A DNA stretch of 64,000 nucleotides from Lenzites betulinus (taxonomy: Eukaryota > Basidiomycota > Agaricomycetes > Polyporales > Polyporaceae). The stretch covers positions 1,054,001-1,118,000 of the forward strand of contig JABYQU010000006.1 in the NCBI GenBank assembly GCA_022264855.1, in the 5' to 3' direction. Position 1 is the stretch's first letter. Every line of letters starts with the position of its first letter. Below, piece after piece: positions 51,535 to 62,028 of the stretch. The notes below the pieces were generated by a model, which ran no database searches, was not told the origin of the DNA, and saw nothing but the letters and a program-made list of their open reading frames with translations. Both the position numbers and the translations under genes were made by a program.

Positions 51535-52812
51535 GCGGCGCGCGTTCGCCGGTCAAGCGTAATGGGTAAAGGGTAAAGGACGAATAGTAAGGTAGAGGCC
51601 CGGAGGAGGTAATAATAATGAGATCGCGTGCGGGCTGGTATGGGTCGCCCTGGAGCTGAAGGACGGAACGAACGCAGAAGACCTAGTATTGTACACACGT
51701 GTATTACCATACCGGCGCGCTTTACGCTCAGAGCTTGGATAGACGTGTTTATTTGCTCTCCCCGCGCTACCGCGTCGTGTCCGGTATGTTGCGCGCGTCT
51801 TGAGCTTGAAGTTGGGTACCTCGCACTCAAATCAATGGGAGGCGTTCGTCCACTGTCCTGATCTGCCCATATTCGTACTTAATCGTGGCTGATCTCGAAG
51901 AAGACCGTTTTATGTCTATGATGCTCCCTTCCAGACTCTTAACCAGTCTTATGGTACCCACGCGCTAGGTCTTCCTTCTTCAATCAAGCGCGAGGTAGCT
52001 CATGTCGAAAGTCATCATTTACCATCCCCTCATTTTGCTACATCACATTCTATGATCCTCGGTCAATGGGATCGTTCTCCGTGAGCGAATATGGCCTGCT
52101 GTTATGCCTTCTTACTCGGCCCATGATTTGGATGCGGATGACGCGCAGAAGCACCGCCACAAGTTACAACAAACTCGCGCTCTTTCGTTCGTGTCGAGAC
52201 GTCCACGGGTCATGGAGTACGAAGTGCACCATGCAGCATGTGTTAAATTAGCTCCACTGGGAGAAAAGAAACCGGTCAAGTCCAGTTTAGGCTACGACGT
52301 CGGAGAAAGTGACGCGGTCAAAGTCGGCATGGGGGTCCTCGTCCAGCTGATGGTGATGAGGCTGATAGTTGCAAGCAGAATGCACCATGTCTGAGACCAA
52401 AAAGTATCCTTCTAGCGAGCAGAACTGGAATGTCGTGGGTGCCTTACGACGGGAGGGCAACATCAGTGCGATGCGAGACAGAAGAGCAGGCGCGAGCCGC
52501 GACGTCGCCCAAAAGGTCCCTTCCTCCCTTTCGGTGCTCTGTACAACCTTGTTGGTGTTCACAATATACAAATGTCTGCTTGAGATGTGTGGGCGCTGGC
52601 CTTGTTTGCCGTGCGCCCGCTCAGCGCCCACACAGCATTGTGCTGGGGCGCCGAGGCAGGCACTGCATGGGCGCTGAGCTGGAGGACGCAGTGGACTGAG
52701 CTCAGGCCGTCAGCATGCAAAATTCATTGCTTGTGTGTGCTGGATCCAGAACTGATATAAAACTGCGCATAGGTGTGAGGCATCAGCGCAACAGGCCCCG
52801 TTCTACACCCAA
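51535..52812. other. 1.28 kb gene-free region with inverted repeat
   Basis: No supported gene. It carries the PCT1 3' flank and, at right, the promoter of the secreted-protein gene: an 11-bp inverted repeat CTCAGCGCCCA (52620-52630) / TGGGCGCTGAG (52668-52678), a third GGGCGCTG near 52590, and TATAAA at 52756-52761. Confidence 0.55.
52756..52761 (+). promoter_or_regulatory. TATA box (TATAAA) of the secreted-protein gene
   Basis: A consensus TATAAA lies 52 bp upstream of the start codon at 52813. Confidence 0.6.
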
Positions 52813-53292
52813 ATGCCTTCCTTCCGCACCGCGCTCGCTCTCTTCCTCGTACCAGCCATGATCTGCGGGGCTATCCCAACTGGCGATACCTCTGCGTTGG
52901 CTCTGTCTCCCGTGGACGTCAAGTGGGACGTGTTCGCCAACAACAACAACAACAACACACGCCGCGGGGGCGTCAGCACGAGGGACGCGTCCCCTTCCTT
53001 GTTGGCAGCCTGCTCCGACCCACAGTGCACGACAGCGACATGCCACGTCGTCAACCTTTCCGAACCCCAGCTGGACGTATGCATGGCACTCACCGGGGGG
53101 CCGTTCCACTCCTTCTTCATTGTCACAGTGGAGCCAAACGAGAGCGTGCCGTACAGGGTCCGCCTCGGACAGGAGAACTGCAACGCCCTCTCCTTCGCCA
53201 CGCTGTCCAAGACCAACGTATGCAACCAGGCGGGCGGCACTATCTATACGAACTTCAGGCTCGAAGCGGGCGAGACCCCAGGAGGCATCTAG
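52813..53292 (+). CDS. Small secreted cysteine-containing protein
   Basis: An intronless 159-aa ORF. Residues 1-20 (MPSFRTALALFLVPAMICGA) form a clear signal peptide, likely cleaved before IPTGD. The mature part has an Asn run (FANNNNNNT) encoded by an AAC repeat. A possible basic processing site RRGGVSTRD follows. Six cysteines come next in ACSDPQCTTATCHV, LDVCMAL, ENCNALS and NVCNQAGG, which could make three disulfides. I do not recognise a domain. A short secreted Cys protein with its own TATA box fits the broad class of fungal small secreted (effector-like) proteins; this is inference from features, not homology. Confidence 0.72.
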   Translation: MPSFRTALALFLVPAMICGAIPTGDTSALALSPVDVKWDVFANNNNNNTRRGGVSTRDASPSLLAACSDPQCTTATCHVVNLSEPQLDVCMALTGGPFHSFFIVTVEPNESVPYRVRLGQENCNALSFATLSKTNVCNQAGGTIYTNFRLEAGETPGGI

Positions 53293-53478
53293 ATGACCAC
53301 CGTCGCACCATTGGTGAGCTCTCTCCCGATGCGCACACGTGCACCGCTCTGATACAATGCCAGTGGTGGGTACAGTCCAGATTTGTCGCAAGAGCGGGGA
53401 TATCGAGATTACGAGGGGTGCACCGGGGTGGGGGAGGAGAGTGACGGCTTTTAGATAGAGCCTCAAATAATAGTGAAG

Positions 53479-53576
53479 AGTATGCGATCCTCACCGTGCG
53501 CGCAGTTTCGATTCCTTTGACAAGCAGCCTTGTGAGCATCATAGAAAAAGTCCGATTCTGGCTTTGATTGTGTGAG
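53479..53576. repeat. Diverged direct repeat, copy 1
   Basis: It begins AGTATGC, contains GCAGTTTCGATTC and ends in CTTTGATTGTGTGAG. It matches 54273-54366 in the same orientation, about 800 bp apart. Confidence 0.6.
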
Positions 53577-54272
53577 AAAACGCGGGACGGTAGCGGCGGC
53601 GGCGTCGTCCGAGAAAGGGAGGACGAGGGGGCGGCAGGCGGCGGGCGTGAGGAGGTCGGAGTGGACGTGAATGGAGCGCGGCGCGGGCTTGTGCTTGGCG
53701 CGAAGTGAGAATTGCGTCGTCCCGGTTCTACGCGCGACACCGAGCGTGCTGGTAAGCACGCGCTGCTGTTACCGCGGTGTCGTCGTCCGGGCGAAGCCGA
53801 GTGTGGACGCCGGTGATGCCGCTCGCCTGGCGCTGCGTTGCGCGCCGTCGTACGCGACGGGGCAGATCCTCGGAGGCTGGAGCACGTCGTTTACGATAAT
53901 ATATGGCGCGGGTGACGTGTATGTAGCGAAAAAGCGCGTATTTTTGCGTATATTGACCTGAAATGACAGAAGTGTGAGCTTATCTCGCTGCGGCGCGTTC
54001 TGGGAAAAGAGTCAATACCAGTTTGACGCAATATCTACAAGATCAGCCCTTTGTAGGGACGGGCAGCGGGCGAGACGTGGTAGACGAGGCCGCAGAGTAG
54101 GTTCGAGAGTGATGTGGCGGCAATCGAAGTTCCCGTCGAAAAAACGCTCGCGGCAGGAGCACATAAGCGTAGGCGTCATTGTCCGAGGGTCTTGAACGGT
54201 CCCCAAGCGTCGCGCACGGGTGCACGGACGATCTGCGGTGGCGAGGAGCCAAAGAGAGCGGCTGAGGGCGTC

Positions 54273-54366
54273 AGTATGCACAGCCCACCGAGCGTGCAGT
54301 TTCGATTCGCTTTCCAAGCTGTCTTGTAGGTGTTGTAAGAGTCTGATTTAGCTCTGATTGAGTAGG
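54273..54366. repeat. Diverged direct repeat, copy 2
   Basis: It begins AGTATGC, contains GCAGTTTCGATTC and ends in CTCTGATTGAGTAG, matching 53479-53576. Confidence 0.6.
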
Positions 54367-55405
54367 AGCGGCGTATGCGTACTGTGAGAGCGAGTGTGTG
54401 AGCCGACGAATGAAATACGCACAGGCGCGGCGAAGGAGAGGGCGCGGTGGACACGAGAGCAGGCGTGGAAGCGGCGGAAAGAGAGAGATCGGCGAGCGAG
54501 GGTGTTGAATAAGGGTGAGCGTAAGATGAGCGAGTGCGCGGTATCGAGCGTGTCCCGAGACTTGCCAAAGTGATATCGACAAGCGGCGATGGGGACGAGT
54601 CGTCTCGAGTCGTATTCGGCGAAGCTAGCTCAGTGTGGGGGCGGCATGCACGGGCGGACGCGACGCGTAGAGTGTTTGAAACTAGCACACTATCGTATCC
54701 AGACCCAGACCACTGTAAGTACTCAAGTACTCACTCTTGGACGTGTGGACGGTGGCGGTGGGAATCGGATACCAAGTAGGCTGCGCGCGAGGAACGAAGC
54801 GCCCGAGATAGAGATCTTACGATCTCAGCGAGCGCGCAGTGCTCATGCGACGGGTTGTATGCGCTGGAATCACAGTGGACTACTACTGTGAGTGTTTATA
54901 CGAGGTGAAGCGCAGGCCGTGTACATAGAAAGCCGACGGGATACATACATCTCGCACTGTAAACTCTCCGCATGCCCTACTTATGCGAACTCCTCGCGTA
55001 GTCGAGGGCTCCAAGTGCGAGAGGTTTGAAAATTTGACGGCGCAGCGAGGTCGTGCAGAGGGTGAATGGGCGGCTAGCATGTGACACGCGTGGCGGGAAG
55101 CGGGTCTCAGGGCGGTGGCAGGAGGAACGCTGGGCGAGCGAGAGCTTGAAGGCAGAGCGAGAGGAGAGAGCGGGAGAAGGATTGAGGACCGGAGCGCGCG
55201 GCCGGGCGCCGGGGAGCGGAGGGGCGGGGCGCGCGTCGGGGGCGAGGGCGCAGCCAATGGGAGGGCGGCCTTCATTGAGGACGATCGGTGACGCGCGCAT
55301 TTATTTTCTGTGTTCGCACTCTCTGCGCTGCTCCGACTCCTTCCCTCTATGCTCGCCTAACGTCGTCGCTCGCTGTCTGCCTCGTGCTCTCTCTCGCCGC
55401 CTGCC

Positions 55406-57873
55406 ATGTCTCAGCTGCCTGCGCTGCCTGTGCCCTCTGCCCGCCGCCCCCCTGCGCCGTCCGCGTCTGGCCCACCCGAGGCGCGCGACTTCCCGGACGT
55501 GTCTGCCACACTGAGACCTGCGCCCGCCCCCATATCCTGCGCCGCCGCCGCTCCCTTCCGCAACGCGCTCTCCCTGCCGTCCTCGCCCGCCCTCTGCGAA
55601 CGCTTCATGCAGCACTCCTCCCGTGTCGTCCGCGTGCGTCTTTTCCCCGCCGTCCGCCGCCTTCTGCCGCTCATCTGCGCTCTGACAGCTCGTCGACGTC
55701 CGCTCGACGCCGACGCACCTTCTCTGGAGCCTCTTTACCCACGCCTGCGCCCAGGTATGCCGCTTGCCTCTCTGCGCGCGAGCCTGTGCTGACGCCCTTC
55801 CAGAATAAAATTGCAGCCCCGACCCCTATGTTGGCCCATCCCAACGCGGCTGCCTTTTCGGGCGGCATCTGGGCCGTCTTCTCCTCGCACGAAGACGTAC
55901 GTCGCGCACTCGCAGCCACCACACGCTTCTGACCGCCTCTTTATAGGCCCGCGCGGCACTCGGACTCGGCTGCGACCTCTTCACAGTCTCTCCCGCCCTC
56001 GAGAGCGACCTCGCGATGCACTCCGCCCTCAAGCGCCTCACTCTCGACCACCACGGCGGATTCCTCCCGCCGCCGGACATGTCTCACGATATTTATTCCA
56101 CAGGTGGCCCTCGCCAGCCGTTCTACCCGCGCCCGCCCGCCGATCCTCAGTACACGATCTCCAGCAACCCGCCGAACCCGAAGACGAGCTTCCGCGCGGG
56201 AGATTGGATGTAAGTCGCCGCGTCCACACACAGCGCTGCCACTAACTCGCTTGCAGGTGCTCTGCGCCGAGTTGCAGCGCACACAACTTCCAGTAAGCAC
56301 GCTCTTCGCTCTGTGAACCACGCTCACCCCCCGCAGACGGAACATCGCGTGCATCGTGTGCGGACGCCAGCGCGCGGGCGGGCCCCCTCCGCTGTCCATC
56401 GACACCGCCCATGCACTCGCGAGCCCGTCCCCGCGCTTCGCAGGCCGCTTCCCGCACGCGCCCCTCCCCTCGCCCCCGTTTCTCGGTGCGCCCGCCGTGC
56501 GCGGCCCGCCCCCGCCCTCAAGTTCTCTCCCGCCACCGCCGCCGCCCCCGCAGTACCCGCCGCTGACGCCGTCCGGGCGCGCGCTCAGCGTCGGCGGCCG
56601 CGTGCGCAACATCGCGCGCGACCCGCTCGCGCCGTGCGTCATGTACTGGCCCGACAACGAGCCGCTGCCCGAGGCGTGCCAGCTGCGGCCCATGGACTCG
56701 GCCCTCATGACGGTGAGTGCGCCCCTTGCACTGTCGCTGTGGAGGCGCGGGCTGACACTGCGCGCGCGGACAGTACCCGCCGATCGTGAACACGGGGAAC
56801 AAGGGCGCGGCGGAGAAGCAGCCGGGCGACTGGCTGTGCGGGAAGTGCCACTACCACAACTGGCGGCGGCGCAAGGTCTGCCAGACCTGCTTCCCCTGTG
56901 CGTCGTCCTCCGTCTTCCCGCTCGTTGTGTGTGCACTGACTGAACTCTGTGCAGACGCGGAGGGGAACGGCGACTCGATCTCGCCCGCCGTGCAGGCCGA
57001 GCGCATCGCGCTGCTCACGAACGTCCTCACGCAGTTCGGCGCGCTCGACCTCGGCGACGGCCCCGGCCCCGGCCCCGCGTCCGCGTCCTCGCCCGCCCAG
57101 CCGCCCTTCCAGGTGCGCACGAACGTGCCCATCTGCGGGGGACCTTCGCCAGCACGCGCAGCCGCGACGCCTCGCCGCTGTCCGAGCACTTCCCGTACGC
57201 GGCCCCGCTCGCACACGACAGCGACAAGGACGCCTTCCCGATCTACCAGACCTCCGGCGGCGCGCACCCGCACCCGCACGCCCGCGGCACGACCACCATC
57301 CCCCTCCCGCCCGCGCGCTTCCTCCCCGGCCCCGGCCTGTTCCCCACCGCCAAAGCCAACGCCGCCGCGCACGCGAGCCCGCCCGGCACGCGCACGCTCC
57401 TGCCCGCGTTCCTGCAGGACCTCGTGCACGCGCCGTCGCACTCGCCCTCGTCCGCGAGCTCGTCCTCCATCGACGGCTCGTCCGAGGACGCGCACTACGC
57501 CTCCTCCTCCGGCACCTCCGCGCACTCGCATGCGCAGCAGGGGCCGTACGGCGCGACGGCGCACAACGGCAACGCGAACACGAGCACGAGCTCGTTCAGC
57601 TCGCTCACGGGCAACACTCCCGGCTCGATCTGGCGCCTCGACGGCGAGGAGAGCCGCACGCTCACCTCCGCGCCCGGCGGGGGCTCGGGTCAGTCCAGCG
57701 CCGGGACGACCCCCGCCCCGTTCGCCCACGCGCGCCGATCCCCGCCGCACCCGCAGCCCATCCCGCAGCCCGCCGCCGCGCCCGGCCGCATCGGCCTCGG
57801 CCTCGACTTCGTGCACGCGGGCGCGGCGCACTTCGGCCAAGCGCGCGCGAGCGATGCGATATGGCATCCGTAA
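55406..57873 (+). CDS. RanBP2-type zinc-finger RNA-binding protein (Nrp1-like), apparent frameshift
   Basis: Multi-exon. The start is ATG 55406 (MSQLPALPVPSARRPP). An RRM-like region reads LVDVRSTPTHLLWSLFTHACAQ and SGGIWAVFSSHEDARAALGLG. The first RanBP2 zinc finger is FRAGDWMCSAPSCSAHNFQRNIACIVCGRQR, split over exons. A Pro-rich linker follows with RDPLAPCVMYWPDNEPLPE. The second finger is KQPGDWLCGKCHYHNWRRRKVCQTCFP. RRM plus two such fingers matches the fungal Nrp1 type, single-stranded RNA binders found in stress granules. After PPFQVRTNVPICGG (about 57141) the frame changes: the plausible C terminus (GTFASTRSRDASPLSEHF ... AIWHP, stop 57873) is in another frame. One extra G in the GGGGG run at 57137-57141 would restore it. 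No strong intron solves it. Confidence 0.8.
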
Positions 57874-58422
57874 TGGGTCAGCTTCGTAGCGCCCATGTAG
57901 ACGCCAACAGCATGCGATTTTCTTGGAAGGTCCTCTGTCACCCCTCGCTCGCCATCTGGTATCATCCTTTCATTTAACTCATTTATTGTTCAGCAATACT
58001 GCAACGCGCGTTTAAATAGACGCCAGACAATACTCTGCGCACGGATTATCGGTACAGGACGCATATTGGCAGGCGGAAGGACGTCTCGGGCATGCTCACT
58101 TTCGCCCTCGAGCATGCACAGATATGTCCGTGTTGCGTTTCACAATAAGTTTTCCCGTCCGTTTGCTCGCTGCCTGGGAGTGCCTGCGCCCACCTTACCG
58201 TCCCCGGAAGTCAGTATATGCACTTGGAATGCATGTCCTGTAGCTTACGAATACCTTACGGATAGACAACGCAATCCTGCCGGGTGCTCGCGACCATGGA
58301 ACGGACACCAACGGACCGCTAGATCCCGCTGCGGCCCAGGTGAGTATTTGATCCCGCCACCTGCATGCTTAGGTACACGAAGCTGATGTACAATAGGACT
58401 GCGCTCAGTCACTATACCCCGC
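57874..58422. other. Spacer before transposase remnant
   Basis: The 3' flank of the zinc-finger gene. I see no gene. Confidence 0.45.
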
Positions 58423-58983
58423 ATGTGCCAGGAAGCCCGCGGCACAGCGTGTTGCCCGGGCCTCTCCCCATTGTGCAGAACATGTGTGACGAACATATTC
58501 AGGACCAGCTGTTTCAACGGGGAGGCAAACCTCGACGACCCATACCCTCCAGCAGCTCCCGTGTCCGAGGATCCGGAATACGGTCAGCATGAGCGTACAG
58601 GTGCCAGTGCGCCGCCCGAAGCACGCCTCAATGAGCTACGCGAGCAGGAGAATTTCCATTGAGCTCTTGAAAATGGCTACGCTTGACAACTCCGGACTGA
58701 GCAATGACGCGCTTGCGTGGCTTTGGAATCCGCGTGGCGTCCTCCCATCCTCCCAGACTTGTCGACGCCCGCTAGCATATACCGGGCCGTACGCGCCTCT
58801 TGAGCGGTGCCCTTACTGTGTCGAACAGGAGCCCCGATACCATCTTGAGCCTGAGGGCAGGAAACGAGTGGCACGCCGCAAGTTTGACACCCTCTCGTTT
58901 GGGCCGCAAGCGCAGACACTGTATCTGGCGTGCAACTGGATGCCTCGGAGTGTCCGAAAAGCCCGTTGGAATCAATATTAATA
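58423..58983 (+). pseudogene. Decayed Plavaka-like DNA transposase fragment
   Basis: Two open stretches in different frames look like pieces of one transposase N-terminal region. The first ends PPEARLNELREQENF. The second continues IELLKMATLDNSGLSNDALAWLWNPR, then LAYTGPYAPLERCPYCVEQEPRYHL, GRKRVARRKFDTLSFGPQAQTLY. In agaricomycete Plavaka-type elements I recall the same order (an EL..ATLE.SGL....LRNP helix, then LAYTGPY..L..CPKC and a RKQF...PLGPQ.QAL block), but with about 80 residues between the NP and LAYTGPY blocks. Here these are missing, so there is a frameshift plus an internal deletion. The catalytic part is absent. Confidence 0.6.
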
Positions 58984-59334
58984 CTAGTCGATTCTCACTG
59001 GGAGTCAATGTCTGCGTGTTCACAGCTGCATACAAGCCAGCCAGCGATAGTGTGCAATCCGACACGGTGTGCGCAGGCTAGCAGCCGTGGGTGTGTCCAC
59101 ATTCTCCGTGTGTACTATCGGGATTGTCGTAGGTCTGTGAGCTGTTAGTTTATGACATTTGTGAACGGTTCTGCTTCAAGGCGAGGAAACAGACTTGGTA
59201 TCCGATACGAACGGAGGACGTGCATGACTGCATAATGGGCGCTACCGTGACTACTCCTATCTCCTTGCTACCTCTGCTTCTAGTCCATCTACTGCCTATC
59301 AGCTATCATCGAAAGTACGATTGCAATCACGGAG
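58984..59334. other. Spacer between transposase remnant and integrase-core gene
   Basis: I see no open frame with a domain. It should hold the promoter of the integrase-core gene. Confidence 0.45.
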
Positions 59335-61211
59335 ATGGAGGGAGATGATCAGCCTGAGAGACGGGGAAACCAATATAAACCACGACGTGCGTAATAAGAG
59401 TCTTGGACTTGTCAATACTTTGCTTTGCAAGCTTTATTCTGATCTCAATTCTGCTTGAACAGCTCCGGATACAATACTCAAGCCTCTGGTACAGTTCTAC
59501 TACTCGCTGGGGCTCTCAGACAATCACATAGCATCGTCTGCTGCCAAGCATTTTGATACAGACAAGTATGGCCTGAGGTGTGTATGCACACACCTTTTCT
59601 CGCTATCTCTCGGCTTACCAGTGCTCCAAGTGCGACCACCGTGAAACGGGTGCGCAAAGAATGGAACCTCCGCAAAGCACGAAAGCAAGCACACACTCTA
59701 GAGAGCATAGAACCCTACCTTGTTGCATTGAAGGCACGATACCCCGATCGTGGCTCAACAACGCTGTGGCAGTCGCTGCGGCTGACATATTCAGTCTTTG
59801 CACCACGGTATGTACCATTAAACTTGTGGTTTGTGATCTCATCTTGCTAACATAAAATCATCGGCACAATAAAGAACACTGGTCAATCAGTGGCTGCGGG
59901 AGAATGAGCCAGAAGCCGTTCAGGCTCGCAAACGTCGCAAGTTCAAGCGTCACCGCTTCTGGACAGCCGGGTTGAATGACTTTTGGGCTTTCGACCAGCA
60001 TGATAAGTGGCGTCGGTTCGGCCTTTACTTGCACCTCGGTACTGAGCCAACCGCTGGCGAGATCAAGTGGCTCAAAATCTGGTGGACAAACTCCAATCCA
60101 AAGCTGATCACCCGGTTCTACCTTGATGCTGTACGCAAAGCTGGAGGTACGTGGCATAACATCTTGTACCGAAATTTATTAAATAGCCTATCGTATAGCC
60201 ATCCCTTTGATCACACAGAGTGACCCGGGATCAGAAAACTTTGGCATCGCTAACGCACACACGTTCATGCGGCATCGCCTCGATCCGTCTCTCGCACATA
60301 CTCTTCAGCACCGTTGGATGCGGAAACACATGAATATTAAGCCAGAGATCATGTGGTCGATCCTGAACCGAGACTGGAAGCCAGGCTTTGAAGCCACGCT
60401 GCAGCTTGGGCTCGACAATGGTTGGTACAATCCCGACAATCCTCTCGAGTTGTGAGCTATAATATACTATGTTACCGACAATTACTGACCCAAACAAACA
60501 TCTTTAATCTGTTGTTAAGGCTCGTCTTTCGATGGCTCGCAGTCCCCTGGCTACAGGCAGAGCTTGACGCCTGGGCTGCGCAGTTCAATATGACACCTCG
60601 TCGCGCCAATCGGCGTAAGGTCCTGCCGCAAGGGATTCCCATGTTGATCTCACAAAGCCCTGCTGAGTACGGTGTTCTTGACTTCAAGGTGAGTCTCTAC
60701 CTTCCTGGATCATGAGAGACGCTGTTTCCCATACTTATGTCTCTATTAGATCCCTATACCCGACACCCTTGTCAACGAGGTTGAAGCAGAATGGGCACCT
60801 CCAACGCACCCCGTCTTCGAGCTTGTGCCTGGCGCATTTGGTGACAAGGCATCAGAGCTTTTCACAGACATGGGTTCCCCTGCACTCTCACAGGAGAACT
60901 TCTGGGTTGCATATCTATCTCTGCTGGAGCACTTTCTGCGCTATCAGGAAGATCATCCTGATAACATCTCCTTGCAAGCAGACGCCTTGGCATCACACTG
61001 CGCTTCACAGGGGCAGTTGGCGGAAGAGGGTGTTGACCTACTCCCTGGGCTACAGGAGTATCGGGCAGGTGATCGCCTGGTAGGCACGGGAGAGATACAC
61101 GTAGCTGAACGACCACAGCCTCTTGCCGCCGAGGATGGGGGTATAGTCGGCTATGCACAATTTACCTCAGACGAAGAAGAATTGGACGCTGGGGATCCTG
61201 GTCTTCTATAG
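59335..61211 (+). CDS. Integrase-core (rve-like, D-D-E) protein
   Basis: Seven exons (59335-59386, 59463-59577, 59622-59807, 59875-60146, 60199-60451, 60520-60688, 60750-61211) join in phase to 502 aa. The start is MEGDDQPERRGNQYKPRR. A helix-turn-helix-like N terminus reads LVQFYYSLGLSDNHIASSAAKHFDTDKYGLS, then VKRVRKEWNLRKARKQAHTLESIEPYL. A basic patch RKRRKFKRHRFW precedes the integrase core: FWAFDQHDKWRRFGLYLHLG (first D), PLITQSDPGSENFGIAN (second D) and HMNIKPEIMWSILNRDW (probable E). The C terminus is acidic (SDEEELDAGDPGLL). It matches a family scattered in agaricomycete genomes as integrase core domain proteins. No reverse transcriptase, protease or terminal repeats are nearby. Confidence 0.85.
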
Positions 61212-62028
61212 CCTGTATTAGCTCTTCATAATCTGAACAAATGCACTTCTGAATATGTGAAGGAGATTCTGATTCTGAGAGCAAGTCTGTGATCTCAACT
61301 TAGACTTCGTGTTCGCTCGTGCCATGGGCGCCTATTGTCGACACTCAGTGCGCTGCATCTTGAAGTACTCATTTAAGGATGAGTTGCTCACAGAGTTGAC
61401 TCAAATCCTGTCCTTGGGTAGTTCATACCATAATGATTGAAATAGTGCATACAGTTTCTCTTAGTAATCTCCGCCCTGCATGCCCTGTGGGCAACATGTA
61501 TGCAGGTCCTGCACTCCGTCGTGCCATAAGCGCCCAAGTACCCATTCTCCGTTGATCTGTGCACAAGTCCATCAAGTGAGATTATCTTTCAATTGTGCAT
61601 TTAATTGCCTGGCATACTCCTGTCAGATGCTGTATAGGGTGTATAAAACCTCAGGTGGAAAACATCTCAAGCCGCACTTCGCTGTACCATGGGCGCCTAT
61701 GGTGCGGCGGTACGTAGCATCATACCTATATGGCTTGTGGGGAGTGATACTCCTAGCAGAGTTGCAACATTGTACCTGATTATAGACCCTATGCATATAT
61801 AGTATCTATTCTGCCCCTCAGTTGACCTTAGCAATCTCCGCCCCACAAGTTATGAACCAAAGTCACCCGCCCCTATGGGCGCTTATCATGGTGTCCATCG
61901 CGGAGGTGTGTATACGTAGTCTTCCCAGAAGTATGGTGGACACAGGTTGCAGGTGCAGGCTGAAATGTAGCATACACACATTCTGACATATTTTTGTAAA
62001 GAGCATCATCAGCAAACATTGTGCTACT
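61212..62028. other. Intergenic region with GGGCGCC palindrome array
   Basis: No gene in 817 bp. Four related sites centred on GGGCGCC/GGGCGC(T) recur: 61322-61337, 61523-61535 (inverted), 61687-61702 and 61872-61890. A second motif CTTAG(T/C)AATCTCCGCCC occurs near 61460 and 61824. Confidence 0.6.

Larger units (their letters stand above)
53293..55405. other. 2.1 kb gene-poor region with a duplicated segment
   Basis: No supported gene. A segment of about 95 bp occurs twice (listed separately). Open frames on the minus strand starting at 53759 and 54688 have similar first residues (MLTSTLGVA and MLVSNTLRVA) and include the duplicated segment, but neither has a recognisable domain. The right end (55300-55405) is CT-rich leader of the next gene. 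Confidence 0.5.

Noticed and set aside
52066..52677. Short open frames on both strands near 52066-52680
   Set aside because: No domain, no consistent splice sites and they overlap each other on opposite strands.
56949..57977. 342-codon plus-strand ORF in the Nrp1-like gene
   Set aside because: Arg/Ala/Pro-rich translation typical of an out-of-frame GC-rich exon; it would also be reached by a 40-nt intron at 57113, but the product has no sense.
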